From: Rhodococcus rhodnii
GTDB lineage: Bacteria > Actinomycetota > Actinomycetes > Mycobacteriales > Pseudonocardiaceae
Reading direction: 5' to 3'
Length of the DNA stretch: 64,000 bases
Assembly (NCBI GenBank): GCA_000720375.1
Contig: JOAA01000013.1
Coordinates: 186,001-250,000, forward strand
The notes below the pieces were generated by a model that was given only the letters and a program-made list of their open reading frames with translations, searched no databases and was not told the DNA's origin. The translations under genes were made by a program, and so were the position numbers. Positions 40,498-49,120 of the stretch are shown here, piece by piece; positions within the stretch are counted from its first letter, which is position 1; each line of letters opens with the position of its first letter.

Positions 40498-42668
40498 GTC
40501 AGCTGGTCGGTCAGCCCGTGGATCGGGTGGACGGCCGGGCGAAGGTGACCGGTGCGGCCGTCTACACCGCGGACTACCAGGTTCCCGGTGTCTTGTATGG
40601 ACATTTGGCGATGAGCACGATCGGACGGGGCAGGATCGTCTCCATAGACACGGCCCGGGCATTGGCGGCGCCTGGGGTGGTCGCGGTGTTCACGCACCTG
40701 AACGCGCCGAGGCTGCGGCCGCAGAACCCGTTCCCGTACGTCAAAGGCTTCTATCCACTGCAGGACGACCGGATCCACCACAATGGACAGCCGATCGCCT
40801 ACGTCGTGGCCCGCTCCCTTGAAGAGGCGATCGAGGCCGCAAACCTCGTGCAGGCCGAATACGAGGAAGAGCAGCCGAAAGCGTTGCTGTCGGAGAACAT
40901 GGCTGCCGCGTATCTGCCGCCGCCCAGCCGCAACGGCGAGAACGAGTTCATCCGCGGAGACGTGAAAGCCGGTCTCGCTCAGGCGGACGTGCGGATCGAG
41001 CAGGAGTACACGAGCCCGACCCACCACCACAACCCGATCGAGCCGTCCAGCACGGTCGCGCAGTGGTCGGGCGACCAGCTGACCCTGTACGAAACCGCGC
41101 AGGGCATCAGCTTCTCCCGGGTGACTGTCGCGAACGGACTGGGCATCCCGCCCGAGAAGGTCCGGATCGTGTCGAAGTACCTCGGCGGCGGGTTCGGCGC
41201 GAAGGGGACGGTCTGGCCGCACACCCTGCTGACCGCGGCGATCGCCCGTGAGCTCGGCAAACCGGTCAAGTTCACGCTGAGCCGCGCCCAGATGTACACC
41301 TCGCACGGTCACCGCGCGCAGTTCCACCAGCGCCTCACGCTCGGCGCGAAGCGGGACGGCACACTGACCGCGTTGGTCAACATCAGCACCCAGCAGGCGT
41401 CGTCGAACACCGACATCCTGTTCAACCTGAGCGAATCGTCCATGCTGCTGTACGCGGTGCCGAACATGCACGTCCGGCAACAGGCGGTGCGGCTGGATAT
41501 CGCGGGCGCGAGCTTCCAGCGTTCCCCGGAGACCACATCGCACTTTGGGCTGGAGACCGCGCTGGACGAGCTGAGCGTCAAGCTCGGCATCGACCCGGTG
41601 GAGCTGCGGCTGCGCAACTACTCGGAAGTCAACCCCGAGACCAGGGTGCGCTGGTCCAGCAAGTACCTGCGCGAGTGCTACCAGATGGCCGCCAAGAAGT
41701 TCGGCTGGTCACGCCGTAACCCCAAGCCTGGGTCGATGCGCGACGGTGTCGAGCTGATCGGCTGGGGCATGGCGACCGAAGGGCACACCTTCAACGCGCT
41801 GCCGGCGTCCGCGGTGGTCACGATGAGCCCGGACGGGAAGGTCCTCGCGCAGTGCGGCACGCAGGAGATCGGCACGGGCACGTACACGGTGATGACGCAG
41901 GTCGTGGCATCCGGTCTGGGTGTCGACCTCGGTGAGGTGAATTTCGAACTCGGCGACACGAACTTCCCGGAAGCGGGTATCTCCGCGGCTTCGGCCACGA
42001 TCAACAGCGTCACGGGCGCGGTGTCCCGGGCGGCGACTTCGGTGCGTGACGCGGTGATCAAGCTCGCCGTCGCCGACCCGCGTTCTCCATTGCACGGCGT
42101 GGCGCCCGCGGACATCGAGGTCGACCACGGCGTGATGTACGTGAAGAACCGGCGCTACCGCAACGACACGTATCGCGCGGTCATGCGCCGTCACGGACAA
42201 CCGGTTTCCAACACGGCGACCGTGCAGAACGAGCGCGGCTACACCACCGGCTGTGTGTTCGTCGAAGTCCGAGTGGACCCCCGGGTGGGGCGTGTGCGCG
42301 TCACCCGGGTTGTCACCGCTCACGACCCGGGGCGCGTGATGAACCTGAAGACCGCGCGCAGCCAGGTCATCGGCGGCGTGACCTGGGGTATGGGCTATGC
42401 GTTGATGGAACACACCGTGTTCGACCCGCGCACAGCTCGCGTGGTCAACCCCACTCTGTCGACGTACCTCATACCGGTGAACGCGGACGTCCCGGAGATC
42501 GATGCGCTGTTCATCGACCGCCCGGACCCGGCCAGTGCCGCGCTGGGCGCCAAGGGATTCGGGGAAACCCCGATCACCGGCGTGCCCGCGGCGATCGGCA
42601 ACGCGGTCTACCACGCCACCGGCAGGCGGATCCGTGACCTGCCCATCACGCAGGACAAACTGCTGTAG
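40494..42668 (+). CDS. paoC: Aldehyde oxidoreductase, molybdopterin subunit (PaoC type)
   Basis: This 724-residue catalytic subunit binds the molybdenum cofactor. The family features are all present: VDGRAKVTGAAVYTADYQVP at the N-terminus, KYLGGGFGAKGTVWPH and QEIGTGTYTVMTQVVASGLG for cofactor binding, SFQRSPETTSHFGLETALDE, and the active-site glutamate in AKGFGETPITGVPAAIGNAV near the C-terminus. Aldehydes would be oxidised to carboxylic acids; the PaoABC relatives handle aromatic aldehydes. No XdhC/PaoD-type cofactor-insertion chaperone gene is adjacent, although these enzymes normally need one. Confidence 0.93.
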   Translation: MSQLVGQPVDRVDGRAKVTGAAVYTADYQVPGVLYGHLAMSTIGRGRIVSIDTARALAAPGVVAVFTHLNAPRLRPQNPFPYVKGFYPLQDDRIHHNGQPIAYVVARSLEEAIEAANLVQAEYEEEQPKALLSENMAAAYLPPPSRNGENEFIRGDVKAGLAQADVRIEQEYTSPTHHHNPIEPSSTVAQWSGDQLTLYETAQGISFSRVTVANGLGIPPEKVRIVSKYLGGGFGAKGTVWPHTLLTAAIARELGKPVKFTLSRAQMYTSHGHRAQFHQRLTLGAKRDGTLTALVNISTQQASSNTDILFNLSESSMLLYAVPNMHVRQQAVRLDIAGASFQRSPETTSHFGLETALDELSVKLGIDPVELRLRNYSEVNPETRVRWSSKYLRECYQMAAKKFGWSRRNPKPGSMRDGVELIGWGMATEGHTFNALPASAVVTMSPDGKVLAQCGTQEIGTGTYTVMTQVVASGLGVDLGEVNFELGDTNFPEAGISAASATINSVTGAVSRAATSVRDAVIKLAVADPRSPLHGVAPADIEVDHGVMYVKNRRYRNDTYRAVMRRHGQPVSNTATVQNERGYTTGCVFVEVRVDPRVGRVRVTRVVTAHDPGRVMNLKTARSQVIGGVTWGMGYALMEHTVFDPRTARVVNPTLSTYLIPVNADVPEIDALFIDRPDPASAALGAKGFGETPITGVPAAIGNAVYHATGRRIRDLPITQDKLL

Positions 42669-42722
42669 CGGAAAGTCGGGACAGGGCAGCACCGCGCTGC
42701 TGTCCTGTCTAGATTGTCTGCT

Positions 42723-43337
42723 GTGGACCTGATGACACACGCGACCCGGGAACGCGCCGATCTCGCCGACTTGCTGGAGACGCTGACCGAAGAGCAATGG
42801 CAGACGCAGAGCCTGTGCTCAGACTGGACGGTCCGGGATGTCGTCGCCCACCACCTCAGCTACGACGAACTGACCTGGTCAGGCACGCTGAAACGGGTCG
42901 CCCGCGGCAAGTTCGGCCTGAACGGGACCAATGCCGTCGGGGTTCAGGAAGATACTCGCGGGCCACGGGAGCTGATCGACCTCCTGCGCGCCCACCTGCG
43001 GCCGCGCGGGCTGGTCACCGCTTTCGGCGGGATGGTCGCGCTGCTCGACTGCATGATCCACCAGCAGGACATCCGCCGCCCGCTGGGCATACCGCGCGAA
43101 ATTCCTCGGGAGCGACTGCGTATCGCACTGGGACTGGCCATGAAGGCGCCGCCGATCCGTGCCTTCGTGCGTGCTCGTGGCCTGCGGCTGGTGGCGACCG
43201 ACGTGGACTGGACGCGTGGATCCGGCCCTGAGGTGCGTGGACCCGGCGAGGCCATGCTGATGGCGGTCGCCGGCCGTGGCGTCGCACTCGACGAACTCTC
43301 CGGCCCGGGCACAGCCAAGCTCGCGGCACGGATGTGA
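42723..43337 (+). CDS. DinB/MDMPI-type (maleylpyruvate isomerase family) protein
   Basis: This ~204-residue protein belongs to the family named after mycothiol-dependent maleylpyruvate isomerase. The N-terminal four-helix bundle carries the metal-site pattern: SLCSDWTVRDVVAHHLSYDE and, further on, LLDCMIHQQDIRRPLGIPR. Most members are uncharacterised actinobacterial proteins thought to use mycothiol. Start: the GTG at 42723 is seven bases after TAGATT (42710-42715), which suggests a leaderless mRNA; a TTG at 42714 and an ATG at 42732 are alternatives in the same frame. It appears to be transcribed on its own, not with the aldehyde oxidoreductase genes. Confidence 0.78.
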   Translation: MDLMTHATRERADLADLLETLTEEQWQTQSLCSDWTVRDVVAHHLSYDELTWSGTLKRVARGKFGLNGTNAVGVQEDTRGPRELIDLLRAHLRPRGLVTAFGGMVALLDCMIHQQDIRRPLGIPREIPRERLRIALGLAMKAPPIRAFVRARGLRLVATDVDWTRGSGPEVRGPGEAMLMAVAGRGVALDELSGPGTAKLAARM

Positions 43338-43338
43338 A

Positions 43339-43365
43339 GCCGTGCGGGCACGTGGCCCGCACGGC
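43339..43365. terminator. Bidirectional terminator hairpin
   Basis: GCCGTGCGGGC and GCCCGCACGGC form a perfect 11-bp stem around a 5-base ACGTG loop. It starts two bases after the stop of the MDMPI-type gene and ends 11 bases before the stop of the convergent cyclophilin gene, so it can terminate both. Confidence 0.82.
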
Positions 43366-43376
43366 CCCAAGTCACC

Positions 43377-43877
43377 TCAGTCGAGGACTTCGGCCTTCTC
43401 GATGATGACGTCGCTCTTCGGCACGTCCTGGTGGCCACCCGCGTTGCCGGTCGGCACGCCTGCGATCGCGTCGACGGTGTCCGTGCCCTCGACGACCTTG
43501 CCGAACACCGCGTAGCCCCAGCCCTGGCCGGCCGGTGCGGTGTGGTTGAGGAAGTCGTTGGTGGCGGTGTTGATGAAGAACTGCGCGGTCGCCGAGTGCG
43601 GGTCGGAGGTCCGCGCCATGGCCACGGTGTAGTGGTCGTTCTTCAGGCCGTTCTGGGCCTCGTTCTTGATCGGGGTGCCGGTCGGCTTCTGCCGCAGACC
43701 CGGCTCGAAGCCGCCGCCCTGGATCATGAAGGTCTTGATCACGCGGTGGAAGATCGTGCCGTCGTAGTGCCCGCTGTTCACGTGCTGCAGGAAGTTCGCC
43801 ACGGTCTCGGGGGCTTTGGCCGCGTCGAGCTCGAGAACGATCGGGCCGTGCGACGTGTGCAGCTTGACTTTGCTCAT
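43377..43877 (-). CDS. ppiB: Peptidyl-prolyl cis-trans isomerase, cyclophilin type
   Basis: This 166-residue cytoplasmic cyclophilin catalyses cis-trans isomerisation of Xaa-Pro bonds. The active-site arginine is in [17 protein letters not shown], with [32 protein letters not shown] and [14 protein letters not shown] completing the fold. There is no signal peptide from the chosen ATG at 43877; the frame is open 24 codons further upstream but those residues are not conserved in type. A CAGAAT ends six bases before the ATG, so the mRNA is probably leaderless. It ends against a shared terminator. Confidence 0.92.
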   Translation of the reverse strand: MSKVKLHTSHGPIVLELDAAKAPETVANFLQHVNSGHYDGTIFHRVIKTFMIQGGGFEPGLRQKPTGTPIKNEAQNGLKNDHYTVAMARTSDPHSATAQFFINTATNDFLNHTAPAGQGWGYAVFGKVVEGTDTVDAIAGVPTGNAGGHQDVPKSDVIIEKAEVLD

Positions 43878-43915
43878 GCGCCCATTCTGCCCACAGCCGG
43901 TTGGCCCCGTGCGTG

Positions 43916-43966
43916 TTGACCCCGCTGCACCCACGTGCGATACTTTCACTAGTTAATTAGTGAAAG
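43916..43966 (+). promoter_or_regulatory. Promoter and GntR operator of the gntR-ABC operon
   Basis: TTGACC (43916-43921), a 17-base spacer and GATACT (43939-43944) form a promoter. CTTTCACTA, GTTAAT, TAGTGAAAG (43943-43966) is a perfect 9+9-bp inverted repeat overlapping the -10 box, the likely transcript start and the AAAGGG ribosome binding site of the gntR gene. A repressor bound here would block both polymerase and the leader. Confidence 0.7.
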
Positions 43967-43975
43967 GGTGTTGGG

Positions 43976-44365
43976 GTGATCGACTTCCGGATCGACCGCC
44001 GCTCCGGCACGGCCACCTACCAGCAGATCGTCGATCAGACCAAGCACGCGCTGCGGCTTGGCCTGCTAAGGCCGGGTGACCGGCTGCCGACCGCCAAGGA
44101 AGTGGTGGCCGCGACCGCGATCAACCCGAACACCGTGCTCAAGGCGTACCGCGAGCTGGAGCGCGAAGGCTTGGTCGAAGGCAGACGGGGGATGGGCACG
44201 TTCGTGTCCCGGTCGCTGGCGATGCCACAGACCGCCGCCGACGGGCCGTTGCGCGACGAGCTCGTGAACTGGGTGGCCCGCGCCAAACAGGCAGGTTTGG
44301 TGCGTGAGGACGTAGAAGCGCTGGTCAAGGCCACGCTGGACGAGAACTATCAAGGGGATATGTGA
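43976..44365 (+). CDS. GntR-family regulator, YtrA subfamily
   Basis: This 129-residue regulator has the winged helix of GntR proteins (ATYQQIVDQTKHALRLGLL, RPGDRLPTAKEVVAATAINP, NTVLKAYRELEREGLVEG) followed by only a short ~45-residue helical tail, as in the YtrA subgroup, which controls ABC transporters encoded in the same operon. A GTG start with AAAGGG seven bases upstream. The gene overlaps the ABC ATPase gene by four bases and has a palindromic site in its own promoter, so autoregulation is very likely. Confidence 0.92.
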   Translation: MIDFRIDRRSGTATYQQIVDQTKHALRLGLLRPGDRLPTAKEVVAATAINPNTVLKAYRELEREGLVEGRRGMGTFVSRSLAMPQTAADGPLRDELVNWVARAKQAGLVREDVEALVKATLDENYQGDM

Positions 44366-45177
44366 CTACCGAACTTGAGGCGGTCGACCTGGGGAAGCGC
44401 TACCGCCGGGGCTGGGCGCTGCGCGAATGCACATTCGACCTGCCGGAAGGCCGGATCGCGGCACTGGTCGGCCCGAACGGTGCCGGTAAGAGCACGCTGA
44501 TGCGGCTGGCGATCGGATTGCTCGAGCCGACCACCGGGCGGATCCGTAGCCGCGACACCGTGGCGTTCCTGAGCCAGGACAAGCCGTTGTACAAGGGCTT
44601 CACGGTCGAGGAGATGCTCAGGGCGGGCGCGTCGATGAATGCCAAGTGGGACAACGAGTACGCCACCAGACTGGTCAGCGAGGCCGACGTGCCGCTGCAG
44701 GCGAGGATTCGCACGTTGTCCGGCGGGCAGCGGACCCGGGTCGCGCTGGCGATCGCGTTGGGCCGCAGGCCGAGCCTGATCCTGCTGGACGAACCGCTGG
44801 CCGACCTGGATCCGTTGGCACGCACCGAAGTCATGCAGGCGCTGCTCGCCGAAGTGGTGGACACCGGGATGACGGTGTTGCTGTCCTCGCACGTGCTCGC
44901 CGACGTCGAAGGCGTCTGTGACCACCTGATTCTCCTGGCAGGCGGGCGAATCCGGCTGGACGGCGACGTCGACGAGCTGTTGGCCGAGCATCGGGTGCTG
45001 ATCGGCGCGCGCGAGCTCGCGACGCCGAACGTGTCCATTGTCGAGAGCAGGACAACCGAGCGGCAGGCGACATTGCTCGCCAGGACAAGAACTGTCGACG
45101 CGGGATGGGAACCGCACGAACCGACGCTGGAAGAACTCACGTTGGCGTACCTGCGTTCGGCGAAGGAGGCCGCGTGA
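44362..45177 (+). CDS. ABC transporter ATP-binding protein
   Basis: This 271-residue ABC ATPase has Walker A in VGPNGAGKSTLMRLAIG, the Q-loop in VAFLSQDKPLYKGFT, the signature RTLSGGQRTRVALAIAL and Walker B with the catalytic Glu in LILLDEPLADLDPLA, then a switch His in LLSSHVLADVEGVCDHLILL. It pairs with the membrane protein encoded next, overlapping it by four bases (GTGA). YtrA-controlled ABC systems are usually exporters tied to cell-envelope stress or antibiotic response; the substrate here is unknown. Confidence 0.93.
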   Translation: MTTELEAVDLGKRYRRGWALRECTFDLPEGRIAALVGPNGAGKSTLMRLAIGLLEPTTGRIRSRDTVAFLSQDKPLYKGFTVEEMLRAGASMNAKWDNEYATRLVSEADVPLQARIRTLSGGQRTRVALAIALGRRPSLILLDEPLADLDPLARTEVMQALLAEVVDTGMTVLLSSHVLADVEGVCDHLILLAGGRIRLDGDVDELLAEHRVLIGARELATPNVSIVESRTTERQATLLARTRTVDAGWEPHEPTLEELTLAYLRSAKEAA

Positions 45178-46055
45178 TCTGGGTGACCTGGCGGCAACAA
45201 CGCCTGCAGATCTTTGCTGTCGTCGGGATCGTCGCGGCGCTCTCGCTGGTGCTGGTGTACCTGCGGTCGCAAGCGGTGAACGGCGCGCTGAGCGACACCA
45301 ACCAGCTGATCGTGTCCTACATTCTGTTGCTGCTGGTGGTTCTGCCTGTACTGCTTGGCATGTTCTTCGGTGCGCCGTTGTTCGCCAGGGAGATCGAACA
45401 AGGCACGCACGTCTTCGCGCTGACCCAGTCGGTCAGCCGGACACGATGGCTGATCACCAAGGCGGCCATGGCATGTGGCTCGCTCGCGGTGGCGATGTTC
45501 GTGCTCGGCGTGGTCGCGGCATGGGCGTTCGAACCCATGAAGTCGACGATGCAGACCCGGTTGGAAACCGGGCAGTTCGAAGCCCAGGGTGTGGTCGTCG
45601 GTGGGTACGCGATCCTGGCGTTCGCGGTCGGGGCGACAGCGGGTTTGGTGCTGCGGAACACTTTGGCCGCGATGGTGGTCACGTTGATCATGTACGGCGC
45701 CGTGCTGTTGACGCTGGGCCAGTCGGTCAGGGAGAACTACGCTGAACCGTCGTACTTCGAGGCTCCGGTGAACCAGGTCGCCAGCCAGGCCGAACCCGGG
45801 CGGTCCTGGCAGGTCGACTACGGCTTTGTGGACGCGACCGGCAAACAGTTCCCCCTCCTGTCGACGAGGTACTGCGCCGCTGAACCGAACGTCAGAGCCT
45901 GTTTCGATCGGATGAACTTCGTCGCCTCGTACTCGAAGGCGCATCTGCCGAATCAGTTCTGGCGGTTCCAGTTCACCGAGCTCGGGCTGGTCCTGGCGTT
46001 GAGCGCGCTCGTGCTCGGGGCCGGCGTGGGGGTGTCGCGGCGACCCCTGGCCTGA
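45174..46055 (+). CDS. ABC-2-type transporter permease
   Basis: This 293-residue membrane subunit of the GntR-linked ABC system starts at the GTG at 45174, with AAGGAGG five bases upstream. Six membrane segments are visible, starting with IFAVVGIVAALSLVLVYLRS; LLVVLPVLLGMFFGAPLFAR followed by EIEQGTHVFALTQSVSRTRW is the typical first cytoplasmic block of these permeases. Between the last helices there is a ~100-residue outside loop (EPSYFEAPVNQVASQAEPGR and onwards). Its 3' end overlaps the convergent O-antigen ligase-like gene by 103 bases. Confidence 0.88.
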   Translation: MIWVTWRQQRLQIFAVVGIVAALSLVLVYLRSQAVNGALSDTNQLIVSYILLLLVVLPVLLGMFFGAPLFAREIEQGTHVFALTQSVSRTRWLITKAAMACGSLAVAMFVLGVVAAWAFEPMKSTMQTRLETGQFEAQGVVVGGYAILAFAVGATAGLVLRNTLAAMVVTLIMYGAVLLTLGQSVRENYAEPSYFEAPVNQVASQAEPGRSWQVDYGFVDATGKQFPLLSTRYCAAEPNVRACFDRMNFVASYSKAHLPNQFWRFQFTELGLVLALSALVLGAGVGVSRRPLA

Positions 46056-47413
46056 CGCTTGGGCAGGATCGGCTCGGTCCGTTCCACCGGCTCTATCCGG
46101 TCGGTGGCCTGGCCGGCCGAGTCGATCTTCGGCAGGGGGAGTTCCCCGGACATCGACGCCCGGCTCTCGCGCTTGGCAGGCTGGGACGGAATGGGTGTGG
46201 CGCGCCACCGGGCGGGCGCCGATCCCATCGCCACTCCGAGGATCATCCAGAAGGCGACGGAGATCCGGGTCAGGTTGGACGGGTGGTCCATCAGGTTCAT
46301 GATCAGGAAGCCGAGCAGCGCGGCGAACCCGGCGAACCCGATGGCGACGTCCTTCTTGGCCAGCCCGGCGGCGGTGACCAGCGCGCCGGCGGTGATGGCG
46401 GTGATCGCGAGCAACCCCACGAACCCGGTTTCCACAAGCCAGTTCAGCCACAGGTTGTGGACGTGCACGAACTCCTCCGTGCCGTCGATCCGTGCGTTGA
46501 CCACGGCGCCCGCGCGTCCGAGGCCGACGCCGAACGGACGCTCGAGCGCGATGTCCACGGCCGCGCTCCAGGCTTCGTTGCGTACGCCGAGAGCCCGGCC
46601 TGCCTTGGACACCACGGCGATCCCGATCAGGACGGCGGCCAGCAGCCCGGCTCCGATCCAGCCGGCCAGCCGGATCGTGGCCGGGCTGAACCGGCCACGG
46701 GCGCGTTGCCAGGTGAGCACCATCAGCCCGGCAAAACCCGCGATGTACGCCGCCCGGGAGAACGTGGCCAGCAACGCGATGTAGCCGACGAGCGTCAGGC
46801 CAAGAACGCAGATCTGATACATCCGGTCGGCGATCGTGGCGACGGCCAACACGCTGAGCGGCAGGAACAGCAGCAGAAACGCGGCGAGCAGGTTCGGGTT
46901 GGCGAACGTGCCGACGGCGCGGACCTGCGTACCGGGCTCACACGCGGCATCCCCGAACAGCCCGGAGCGGCAGAACCCGGTCGGCACGTCCCGGCTGATC
47001 TGGCTGATGGCGACGGCACCGGCGACAGTGACCACGCCGGACGCCAGCATCGCGACGGTCCGCCACGCTGGTTTCGTCACCCGAAGCAGCGCGGTGACCA
47101 GGTAGTAGACCGCGATGAACGACACCAGATTCCGCAGCTGGGCGCCGCCGCCCGAACGGACGGTGACGGCCAACGCGGCGACCACCAGCACCAGGATCGG
47201 GACGTCGAGCCGCGTGCGGAAATCCGGGAGCCGGGCGCCCGCGGCCAGCACGGCGACCAGACCGGCCACGATCACCAGCCGTTGCCACGTGATGACCGTC
47301 AGGTACGGCGTGGTCGGCAACAATCCCGTTGCCGCGTCGAACACCAAAGCGGCGACACACAACAGGACGACGACCACCGGTCCCGGCAGCTTGGGCCGCG
47401 TCCGATCCGTCAC
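45953..47413 (-). CDS. O-antigen ligase/polymerase family membrane protein (Wzy_C)
   Basis: This ~486-residue membrane protein has about 11-12 helices and the Wzy_C signature (WSAAVDIALERPFGVGLGRA, then EEFVHVHNLWLNWLVETGFV) including the conserved histidines of the periplasmic loop. In actinomycetes such proteins join or transfer polysaccharide chains at the cell surface. The last ~95 residues are polar and low in complexity (SQPAKRESRASMSGELPLPK) and lie partly over the convergent ABC permease gene. The start is uncertain: I use the GTG at 47413, just before the first helix (GPVVVVLLCVAALVFDAATG); the frame stays open to 47524 inside the neighbouring gene. Confidence 0.8.
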   Translation of the reverse strand: MTDRTRPKLPGPVVVVLLCVAALVFDAATGLLPTTPYLTVITWQRLVIVAGLVAVLAAGARLPDFRTRLDVPILVLVVAALAVTVRSGGGAQLRNLVSFIAVYYLVTALLRVTKPAWRTVAMLASGVVTVAGAVAISQISRDVPTGFCRSGLFGDAACEPGTQVRAVGTFANPNLLAAFLLLFLPLSVLAVATIADRMYQICVLGLTLVGYIALLATFSRAAYIAGFAGLMVLTWQRARGRFSPATIRLAGWIGAGLLAAVLIGIAVVSKAGRALGVRNEAWSAAVDIALERPFGVGLGRAGAVVNARIDGTEEFVHVHNLWLNWLVETGFVGLLAITAITAGALVTAAGLAKKDVAIGFAGFAALLGFLIMNLMDHPSNLTRISVAFWMILGVAMGSAPARWRATPIPSQPAKRESRASMSGELPLPKIDSAGQATDRIEPVERTEPILPKRQARGRRDTPTPAPSTSALNARTSPSSVNWNRQN

Positions 47414-47484
47414 GCGGACACGGTTTCGTCCTAAGTTGTGCGGCAAGCGAATTCCGCGCGACCTTACGGAAACATTCGGGCGAC

Positions 47485-49068
47485 CTAGAGCCTGCCGTCG
47501 TAGGCCTGGCGGGGCAGGTGGCATGAGATCACGCTGAACACCGGCGCGGCCAGCGAGTGTTTGATCGCTGAGGCGAGTTCCTCACGGGAATGCACCTCGA
47601 ACCCCAGCCCGCCCATGGCCAGCCCGACGCTGGCGAAGTCGGTGCCGGAGAAGTCCACGCCGAGGTTGGGCAGGCCTACCGCGCGTTGTTTGGTCTCGAT
47701 CAGCGACAGCGATTCGTCGGCGAAGACGAACACGATGACCGGGGTTTTCGCGTCGCGAGCCGTCGCCAGTTCGCCCAGTGTCATCTCCAGGCAGGCATCG
47801 CCGGTGAACACCGCGACGGGCCGTGCGGGATCGGCCATTTTCGCGCCGATCCCGAGCGGCAGTGAGCACCCCATCGTGCACAGGCCGCTGGACTGCATCA
47901 GCGACTTGGGCTCGTGGCAGGTCCACGTCTGGCTCAGCAGAATCCGGTGCGCTCCACTGTCGACGGACGCGATCGTGTCCAGCGGCAGGATCCGGCGCGC
48001 GACGTCGACCACCGCCGCGGGCCCCCATGCCTCGTCCAGACGATAGATGGCCGCGAGTTGCCGTCGCACAAAGGAGATTTCCTCGGCCGTCCACTCCGGA
48101 CGTGCCGTGGTCAGCCCTTGCAGGCCGAGGCGGATGTCACCGACGAAGCTCTGCGACGCCTGATGCATGTAGTGCGTGGCTCGCGTCGCCGAGATCTCCA
48201 CGACGCGGTTGTGGTCGTCCCAGACGTCACGCCAGCCCACGCGCATCTCGATCGGGTCGTATCCGGCGAGCAGGATCAGGTCGGCGTCCCGCACGAGTGG
48301 TTGCAGCACCTCATCGGCCCGGGGCGACAGGCCGGCCGCGCCTAGGGCGAAGGCGTGCCGTTCGTCCACGATGCCTTTCGCCTTGTACGTCGTGATCAAC
48401 GGGATGCCCATGTCGACAAGGCGGGTCAGTTCCTCGGAAGCGTTGTGGTGCATGGCTTCCACGCCCGCGATCAGCACCGGCCGCTTCGCCCGGGCCAGCC
48501 ATCGGCGCGCCTGAGACAGGTCGGCGGGCACACTGGGCTCGACCGCGGTCGTCCGGGCGCGCATCTTCGCGGGCGCCTGCGTGGCCACCGAGATCGGCAC
48601 GTCGATGTGCACCGGGCCGGGTGGATCCGCGGTCGCGATGGCGATTGCCTTGTCGATCAACGCTTCGGCGGCCTCCGGCGTCATCCGCAGGGTCGCCTTG
48701 GTGATCGGCTTCATCAACGCGGAGTGGTCGAACACCTGATGGGTGTACGTGGCCGCGTCCGCCTCATCGACGCATCCGGTGATGAACAACAGCGGCACAC
48801 GGTCCTGCAACGCGTTGGCGACCACGTTGGTCGCATTGGCCACGCCAGGACCGAGCGTGGCGATGAGCACGCCGGGCGCACCGGTGCGGTGGAATGCGCC
48901 CTCGGCCATGAAGCCGCCCGAGTTCTCGTGCTTGACCAGCGTGAACTTCACGCCTGCCGCGTCAATGCCGCGCATCACCGCGAGCACTTCGCCGCCAGGG
49001 ATCCCGAACGAGTGACGGCATCCGGCTTCGTACAGCCGTCGTCCGATCAGATCGGCGACAGTGGTCAT
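47485..49068 (-). CDS. Thiamine-diphosphate-dependent enzyme, acetolactate-synthase-like
   Basis: This 527-residue ThDP enzyme has three domains. The N-terminal PYR domain contains the catalytic Glu (GIPGGEVLAVMRGIDAAG, VKHENSGGFMAEG, GVLIATLGPGVANATNVVAN). A central domain follows, and then a C-terminal PP domain with GIGAKMADPARPVAVFTGDA and CLEMTLGELATARDAKTPVI. The cofactor metal motif GDx(~26)N is altered: GDA at the start and FADESLSLIET where Asn is usual. It is shorter than true acetolactate synthases (~560-620) and has no small subunit nearby, so the substrate is open (2-keto acid decarboxylation or carboligation). The ATG follows TAGGGT by six bases, so it is probably leaderless, and it is divergent from a LysR gene. 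Confidence 0.85.
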   Translation of the reverse strand: MTTVADLIGRRLYEAGCRHSFGIPGGEVLAVMRGIDAAGVKFTLVKHENSGGFMAEGAFHRTGAPGVLIATLGPGVANATNVVANALQDRVPLLFITGCVDEADAATYTHQVFDHSALMKPITKATLRMTPEAAEALIDKAIAIATADPPGPVHIDVPISVATQAPAKMRARTTAVEPSVPADLSQARRWLARAKRPVLIAGVEAMHHNASEELTRLVDMGIPLITTYKAKGIVDERHAFALGAAGLSPRADEVLQPLVRDADLILLAGYDPIEMRVGWRDVWDDHNRVVEISATRATHYMHQASQSFVGDIRLGLQGLTTARPEWTAEEISFVRRQLAAIYRLDEAWGPAAVVDVARRILPLDTIASVDSGAHRILLSQTWTCHEPKSLMQSSGLCTMGCSLPLGIGAKMADPARPVAVFTGDACLEMTLGELATARDAKTPVIVFVFADESLSLIETKQRAVGLPNLGVDFSGTDFASVGLAMGGLGFEVHSREELASAIKHSLAAPVFSVISCHLPRQAYDGRL

Positions 49069-49120
49069 GCCGCAACCCTATGATTCAACTCATTCATCAA
49101 CAATTGAAACTGAGTTCAAC
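49069..49120. promoter_or_regulatory. Divergent promoter/LysR site between the ThDP enzyme and lysR genes
   Basis: For the leftward gene, TTGTTG, 17 bases and TAGGGT precede the ATG by six bases. TTCATCAACAATTGAA (49093-49108) has the T-N11-A form of LysR sites and covers that -35 box. Around it lies a second, almost concentric repeat (TTCAACTCA at 49084-49092 with TGAGTTCAA at 49111-49119, one mismatch). This fits LysR control of both genes. Confidence 0.55.

Noticed and set aside
47485..49068. Calling the ThDP enzyme sulfoacetaldehyde acetyltransferase (Xsc) because a sulfate exporter is near
   Set aside because: It is ~60 residues shorter than Xsc, its motifs look more like acetolactate-synthase relatives, and no taurine genes are present.
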